A stretch of DNA of 9,561 bases, from the NCBI GenBank assembly GCA_028702365.1, contig JAQVOZ010000037.1, positions 1 to 9,561 on the forward strand, read 5' to 3'. This stretch comes from Candidatus Omnitrophota bacterium. Lineage in GTDB: Bacteria; Omnitrophota; Gorgyraeia; Duberdicusellales; 4484-171. This document shows, piece after piece, positions 5,962 to 9,561 of the stretch. The position numbers and the translations under genes are program-made. The notes under the pieces are model-generated. The model searched no databases, had not been told where the DNA came from, and was given only the letters and a program-made list of their open reading frames with translations. The first letter of the stretch is position 1; each line of letters begins with the position of its first letter.

Positions 5962-6866
5962 GATTTTTTTTGTTTCTTATATTGTTATTGATAAGCCTGC
6001 AGCCGGCAGCGTCAGCATATAATTTTATAGAAATCGACTTAGTAAAACGCAAAATAGTTTTAGACGAATTTCATTTCGGCAATTACAATATAAATGCCAA
6101 TGTAGGTTTTGACTTTAAGCAGGAAGACGGTTCTTTGATAGTAAATCTGGAAGGTAAAGATATTGAGTTTTTGCCTAAAGAAATAGATGGCGCATCGATT
6201 GGTAAAAGGCAAATATCATATTTATCGGCAAAATTGGTGAAGAAAGATAACTTGCTCTTTGTAAATTATTTACGGTCGCCTCAATTGCTTGCTCGAGGCA
6301 AAATCGATCTCGACAGCAATGAATTGCTTTTGGACGTGGATTGCAACTGGCGGGAAAATTCTTCTTTTATCGAGGGCGATATTGAGGGAAAACTTAAAAT
6401 TTGGGGCAGGATAGACGATTTTCTTATAAACGGTTCATTAAGCATTAAAAACGGCAAATATCAGGATGTGGATTTTTCGCGCCTGTTTTTTCATTTTTTA
6501 GGCAAACCGCCTTTGTTTACTTTAAGCGATTCTGAAATCGTGTTGCTCGATGGAAGCGTCTACAAAATAGAAGGCGTAATGAATTTAAGGGATTTTTCCA
6601 ATATTTTGCCCAAAGCAGAATTTATTTCAAAGAAAGTGAACTTTGGCGGATGGGAAATCCAATCTGACGATAAAACCAGTGTAGGGCTCAGAAGAAACGT
6701 AAATGATAATTTCGCTATTGTTCTGAATACCTACAACAAGGAGGAAGACGACTCAAAAGATACAGGCGCAGAAGTGCGCTATAAATTACAAGGCAACCAA
6801 TTTTTACGTTTACGCATGGAGGATGATAAGGCGATAGTTGGTTTTGAACAACGGAAAGAATTCTAA
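5958..6866 (+). CDS. Secreted beta-rich protein resembling a short AsmA/TamB-like domain
   Basis: I cannot name this 302-residue protein firmly. It has a clear signal peptide (MRFFLFLILLLISLQPAASA, cleavage probably after A20, an AxA site), so it acts outside the cytoplasm. The mature part is almost all predicted beta strand with alternating polar and hydrophobic residues. The stretch at 138-210 (EGDIEGKLKIWGRIDDFLING, then SLSIKNGKYQDVDF, then DGSVYKIEGVMNL) has the glycine-spaced rhythm typical of AsmA/TamB/DUF3971 lipid-groove proteins. The last 60 residues alternate similarly and end in phenylalanine, as many outer-membrane-directed proteins do. TamB itself is far longer (over 1000 residues), so this would be a minimal version. 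The ATG overlaps the clpC stop and no good Shine-Dalgarno is seen, implying translational coupling. mlaE follows after 30 bp, which suggests a role in envelope lipid transport. Family assignment is by pattern only; LptA/LptC-like or another beta-taco protein is possible. Confidence 0.72.
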   Translation: MRFFLFLILLLISLQPAASAYNFIEIDLVKRKIVLDEFHFGNYNINANVGFDFKQEDGSLIVNLEGKDIEFLPKEIDGASIGKRQISYLSAKLVKKDNLLFVNYLRSPQLLARGKIDLDSNELLLDVDCNWRENSSFIEGDIEGKLKIWGRIDDFLINGSLSIKNGKYQDVDFSRLFFHFLGKPPLFTLSDSEIVLLDGSVYKIEGVMNLRDFSNILPKAEFISKKVNFGGWEIQSDDKTSVGLRRNVNDNFAIVLNTYNKEEDDSKDTGAEVRYKLQGNQFLRLRMEDDKAIVGFEQRKEF

Positions 6867-6884
6867 AGTTATTCATTAAACACA

Positions 6885-6890
6885 AGGGGG
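6885..6890 (+). promoter_or_regulatory. Ribosome binding site selecting the GTG start of mlaE
   Basis: AGGGGG stands 6 nt before GTG at 6897, and no in-frame ATG lies nearby. This G-rich site therefore decides the start codon of mlaE. Confidence 0.7.
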
Positions 6891-6896
6891 CGCGGG

Positions 6897-7694
6897 GTGG
6901 TTACCCGTTCAAAATTAAAAGCTTTCATAATTGTTCCGTTTCTAAGCAAGCTGCAGACTTTATTCCAATATATAGGCAGTATAGTCTTTTTCGTAGGAGA
7001 TGTTTTCTGGTGGCTTTTTGCCAAGAAACGGGATTTTAAAGCAGTAAGAAGAGAAATTATTCTTATAGGCTTAAACAGCTTTCCCCTGGTTTCGCTTATT
7101 TCTTTCTTTGTCGGTATAATTATCGCATTCCAAACTGCTTATCAACTGAAACAGTTATCTTCGGAAATTTATATAGCGTCATTGGTCGCACTTTCCCTTG
7201 TTAGAGAGTTGGGCCCCGTGCTCGGTTCTTTGATAGTTGCCGCAAGAAGCGGAGCAGCTATAACTGCAGGAATAGGTTCTATGAAGATAAGCGAACAAGT
7301 TGACGCGCTCGAGGCTTTCGCAGTTGAGCCGATAGACTATCTGGTTGTTCCGAAATTTCTCGCCTTGATTATCGTGATGCCGGTTTTAATTATCTATGCT
7401 GATTGCTTGGGTATTTTCGGCGGGTATCTCGTAGGAAGCTCAAAATTCGGCATACCTTTCCATTTTTATTTCAAACTTACATTTGATGCATTGAAGGTAA
7501 AAGACCTTGCCAGTGGGCTCATAAAAAGTGTTTGCTTCGGCGCTATTATTGCTTTTGTTTCTTCTTATGAAGGCTTCAAACCGTTTTCTTCGACCGATGT
7601 TTCCAAATCCGTGACACATTCGGTAGTGCGTTCCTTTATCCTGATAATCATATGCGATTGTATACTTACGGCTTTATTTTATTTTATGTTTTAA
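6897..7694 (+). CDS. mlaE: MlaE-type permease of an MCE lipid ABC transporter
   Basis: MlaE dimers form the inner-membrane core of the phospholipid transporter, with MlaF below and the MlaD ring above. The 265-residue protein begins with an amphipathic segment (about 10-42) and then has about five hydrophobic helices (near 53-80, 91-115, 147-179, 203-223 and 244-264). The hallmark conserved block of the family is complete: LVRELGPVLGSLIVAARSGA at 101-120, followed by AITAGIGSMKISEQVDALEA (121-140) and VEPIDYLVVPK (143-153). Length is close to E. coli MlaE (260). Translation most likely starts at GTG 6897, justified by the G-rich ribosome binding site just upstream. The gene lies 30 bp after the AsmA/TamB-like gene and 28 bp before mlaF, consistent with one operon. 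Whether it moves lipid toward or away from the outer membrane cannot be read from sequence. Confidence 0.93.
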   Translation: MVTRSKLKAFIIVPFLSKLQTLFQYIGSIVFFVGDVFWWLFAKKRDFKAVRREIILIGLNSFPLVSLISFFVGIIIAFQTAYQLKQLSSEIYIASLVALSLVRELGPVLGSLIVAARSGAAITAGIGSMKISEQVDALEAFAVEPIDYLVVPKFLALIIVMPVLIIYADCLGIFGGYLVGSSKFGIPFHFYFKLTFDALKVKDLASGLIKSVCFGAIIAFVSSYEGFKPFSSTDVSKSVTHSVVRSFILIIICDCILTALFYFMF

Positions 7695-7722
7695 CAGTTT
7701 AAGCCAATTAACAATAAGTAAT

Positions 7723-8487
7723 ATGGCGAATGAAATGATAAAATTAGAAAATGTCTCCAAATATTTTGGAGATAAACAGGTATTAAAAGGGGTAAACCTT
7801 TCAGTAGGCAGAGGAGAAACTTTTCTTATTATTGGAAGAAGTGGAGCGGGCAAAACCGTGCTTCTCAAAAATATAATAGGCCTGCTTCGTCCGGATTCCG
7901 GAAAAATTTATATTGACGGCGTTGATACAACTACGCTTGACAATAAAGCGCTTGAAAAAGTAAGATATCAGTTCGGCCTGGTTTTCCAGAGTGCGGCTTT
8001 GTTTGATTTTCTGACTATTGAAGAAAATGTTGGCTTCTTTCTTTACCAGCATACAAATCTTAAAAAGACTGAGATAAGAAAAAAGGTAAAAGAAACGCTT
8101 GCTTTAGTCGGGCTCGAGGGCATTGAGGACCATTACCCGTATCAGTTAAGCGGCGGTATGAAAAAAAGAGTCGCTATTGCGAGGGCAGTTATTTATAATC
8201 CTAAAATAATAATCTATGATGAGCCGACAACCGGAATAGACCCCATAGCAATTGATAAGGTAGTTTCATTGATTGAGGATTTGCATAAACGCCTTTCAAT
8301 CACCTCACTGGTAGTTACTCATGACCTTGAGGTTGGTTTAAAGATTTCGGAACGCATAGCGTTTTTGTTGGGCGGAAGAATAATTTTTCAGGGCAAAAAA
8401 TACGATTTGGAAAATATTAAAGACCCGCGCGTGGTGCAATTTTTGCACGGTTCAAGCGCCGGGCCGATAAAAGAAATGGAAGTGTAG
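7723..8487 (+). CDS. mlaF: MlaF-type ATPase of an MCE lipid ABC transporter
   Basis: MlaF hydrolyses ATP to drive MlaE and so lipid movement through MlaD. The 254-residue protein has Walker A GRSGAGKT (38-45), Q-loop Q89 in VFQSAALFDFLTIEENV, signature LSGGM (142-146), Walker B IIIYDEPT (162-169), a D-loop TGIDP and switch histidine H200. LSGGM instead of LSGGQ and the FQSAALFD segment are typical of MlaF/Mkl-type ATPases and separate it from the LolD-like ATPase at 131-802. The C-terminal tail past the ATPase core (about 225-254, DPRVVQFLHGSSAGPI) matches the MlaF extension that contacts the partner subunit. The ATG at 7723 lacks a Shine-Dalgarno; an in-frame ATG at 7735 is a possible alternative start four codons later. 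It sits between mlaE and mlaD. Confidence 0.93.
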   Translation: MANEMIKLENVSKYFGDKQVLKGVNLSVGRGETFLIIGRSGAGKTVLLKNIIGLLRPDSGKIYIDGVDTTTLDNKALEKVRYQFGLVFQSAALFDFLTIEENVGFFLYQHTNLKKTEIRKKVKETLALVGLEGIEDHYPYQLSGGMKKRVAIARAVIYNPKIIIYDEPTTGIDPIAIDKVVSLIEDLHKRLSITSLVVTHDLEVGLKISERIAFLLGGRIIFQGKKYDLENIKDPRVVQFLHGSSAGPIKEMEV

Positions 8488-8525
8488 GCTTACAAACTGA
8501 TGTATTATTTTAATTTTTATTAAAC

Positions 8526-8531
8526 GGGAGG
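8526..8531 (+). promoter_or_regulatory. Ribosome binding site of mlaD
   Basis: GGGAGG stands 4 nt before the ATG at 8536 and supports that start. The 48-bp gap after mlaF is very A/T-rich but shows no convincing promoter. Confidence 0.75.
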
Positions 8532-8535
8532 TGCG

Positions 8536-9243
8536 ATGGGAAATAATCTTTCCAATATAAAAAAGTATTTTGTGGAAATGAGAGTAGGCGCTTTCTTTAT
8601 TGGTGCGTTAATCTTACTTTTGATTGCGCTTCTCTCGATAAGAGAGACTACCTTTTGGAAGGGGACCCATCTTTTAAAAATAAAATTTAATTTTGCAGAA
8701 GGGCTGCGGCCGGCTTCGCCTGTAAGGTTTTGCGGCGTAGATGTTGGCGAGGTTAAATATGTTCAGGTTAAACAGGATGACGATTTGCAGCCGTACGTAT
8801 ATGTGTACGTAAAGGTAAGTACCGATACCCGCATACCGAAGAATTCCTATTTTTTCATAAACTCTTTAAGTCTATTCGGAGAAAAATATCTTGAGATAGT
8901 GCCTCCGGAAAAGCCCGAAGGATTTTTGACCGGAGGAGAAGTGGTTGATGGAATTTCTCCGACCCCGCTTTTTAATGTAGTTACCAATTTCAATAAGACC
9001 ATGGAGGAAGTTAATTCTTTTGTAAAAGACGGAAAACTCAAGGAATCATTCGCAAATACAATTACCAATGTGGAAAAAATCAGCGCCGATGTGCGGGAAT
9101 TGATTGAAGATGTAAAAAATAAAAAAGGGACTCTTGGCAAATTTTTCTATGATGATTCTCTGTATACAAAGACGGAAGAATTCATAGATGACCTTAAACA
9201 GAATCCCTGGAAATTACTTTATAAGCCCAGGGGAGCCAAGTAG
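8536..9243 (+). CDS. mlaD: MlaD-type MCE domain protein
   Basis: MCE proteins are anchored in the inner membrane and form hexameric periplasmic rings that carry lipids. The 235-residue product has a short cytoplasmic N-terminus, one membrane helix at about 17-35, and a single MCE domain at about 44-125 with the typical FAEGLRPASPVRFCGVDVGEV (53-73) and SLSLFGEKYLEI (110-121). A helical, probably coiled-coil tail follows at about 145-195. The tail ends with KKGTLGKFFYDDSLY (196-210) and DLKQNPWKLLYKPRG (219-233), a C-terminal pattern seen in many single-MCE proteins of diderm bacteria. It is longer than E. coli MlaD (183), because of this tail. It is the last gene of the mlaE-mlaF-mlaD set; no mlaB or mlaC follows, and a probable terminator lies just downstream. 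Confidence 0.92.
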   Translation: MGNNLSNIKKYFVEMRVGAFFIGALILLLIALLSIRETTFWKGTHLLKIKFNFAEGLRPASPVRFCGVDVGEVKYVQVKQDDDLQPYVYVYVKVSTDTRIPKNSYFFINSLSLFGEKYLEIVPPEKPEGFLTGGEVVDGISPTPLFNVVTNFNKTMEEVNSFVKDGKLKESFANTITNVEKISADVRELIEDVKNKKGTLGKFFYDDSLYTKTEEFIDDLKQNPWKLLYKPRGAK

Positions 9244-9253
9244 ATAAACCGAT

Positions 9254-9291
9254 AAAGCAGGCTTTAGATAGCAAAATGCCTTCTTTTTTTT
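9254..9291 (+). terminator. Probable intrinsic terminator after mlaD
   Basis: The arms aaagcaggc (9254-9262) and gcctt plus cttt (9278-9286) pair with one C/T mismatch around a 15-nt loop. The right arm runs into a T-run (eight T at 9284-9291). It starts 11 nt after the mlaD stop codon and would end the mla transcript before radA. The stem is short and the loop large, so strength is uncertain. Confidence 0.55.
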
Positions 9292-9310
9292 GAACAATCC
9301 ACTATTTAGT

Positions 9311-9561
9311 ATGTTTTATTGCTCCAACTGCGGATATAAATCAGTCAAATGGTTAGGTAAATGCCCTCTTTGCGAAGGATGGGAAACTTTTTCCGAAGAG
9401 AAAGAAGAGGTACTCGACGGGCAAATTGTTAAAGAAAAAAATGCCCCCCGTCTTCTAAAAGACATAGAGGGAAAAGATCATGCCAGAATTGTAACCGGTA
9501 TAACCGAGTTTGACCGCATAATAGGCGGCGGCCTCGTAAACGGAGAGATAATTCTTATAGG
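9311..9561 (+). CDS. radA: RadA (Sms) DNA repair ATPase, N-terminal fragment
   Basis: The reading frame is open from ATG 9311 to the window end, giving the first 83 full codons of a protein normally about 450 long. It starts with MFYCSNCGYKSVKWLGKCPL, the diagnostic C4 zinc finger of RadA (C4, C7, C18, C21, then GWETF at 23-27). It continues to TGITEFDRIIGGGLVNGEII at 62-81, the segment that immediately precedes the Walker A loop, which lies beyond the window. RadA is a RecA-like ATPase that promotes branch migration during recombinational repair. No Shine-Dalgarno is visible upstream (aatccactatttagt), but the zinc-finger start makes this ATG the natural one. It follows the probable terminator, so it may have its own promoter, which I cannot identify. 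Confidence 0.93.
   Translation, partial: MFYCSNCGYKSVKWLGKCPLCEGWETFSEEKEEVLDGQIVKEKNAPRLLKDIEGKDHARIVTGITEFDRIIGGGLVNGEIILI

Noticed and set aside
8503..8508. TATTAT as a possible -10 promoter element ahead of mlaD
   Set aside because: No -35-like sequence 16-18 bp upstream, and the gap is simply A/T-rich. The mlaF-mlaD spacing fits a shared transcript.

Overview
The window is gene-dense, moderately AT-rich bacterial DNA with every recognised gene on the + strand. It holds eight complete protein genes and one complete gene of uncertain family, with a gene cut off at each end. Two parts of the content point to a diderm (outer-membrane) bacterium: LolCDE-type lipoprotein export components at the left, and an MlaE/MlaF/MlaD phospholipid transport set at the right. 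The middle carries McsA-McsB-ClpC, the arginine-phosphorylation protein quality-control module best known from Firmicutes. That mixture, together with the gene order, suggests a candidate-phylum diderm such as Omnitrophota or a relative. This assignment is inference only; no rRNA or other marker is present to prove it.

Layout. Positions 1-138 are the 3' end of an FtsX-family (LolC/LolE-like) permease, overlapped by 8 bp by a LolD-like ATPase (131-802). A 164-bp gap (803-966) contains two strong inverted repeats, the second partly overlapping the ribosome binding site of a branched-chain aminotransferase, ilvE (967-1842). A 78-bp spacer (1843-1920) made of variants of a GGTTGATA-type word leads into mcsA (1921-2409), mcsB (2431-3480) and clpC (3529-5961). 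The clpC stop overlaps (ATGA) the start of a secreted beta-rich protein resembling a short AsmA/TamB-type domain (5958-6866). Then follow mlaE (6897-7694, GTG start), mlaF (7723-8487) and mlaD (8536-9243). A probable intrinsic terminator lies at 9254-9291, followed by the 5' end of radA (9311 to the window end).

How the genes work together. McsA activates the McsB kinase, which marks proteins with phospho-arginine for unfolding by ClpC and degradation by ClpP, which is not in the window. MlaE, MlaF and MlaD form an inner-membrane ABC complex with a periplasmic MCE lipid-shuttling ring. The secreted AsmA/TamB-like protein just upstream may be a periplasmic or outer-membrane partner of that complex. 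No ctsR repressor gene, mlaB or mlaC is seen here. The most interesting points are the small TamB-like protein tied both to clpC (by overlap) and to the Mla genes, the two hairpins in the ilvE leader, and the repeat spacer ahead of mcsA. No RNA gene, CRISPR array, transposase or prophage gene was found, and no gene-free stretch exceeds 300 bp.
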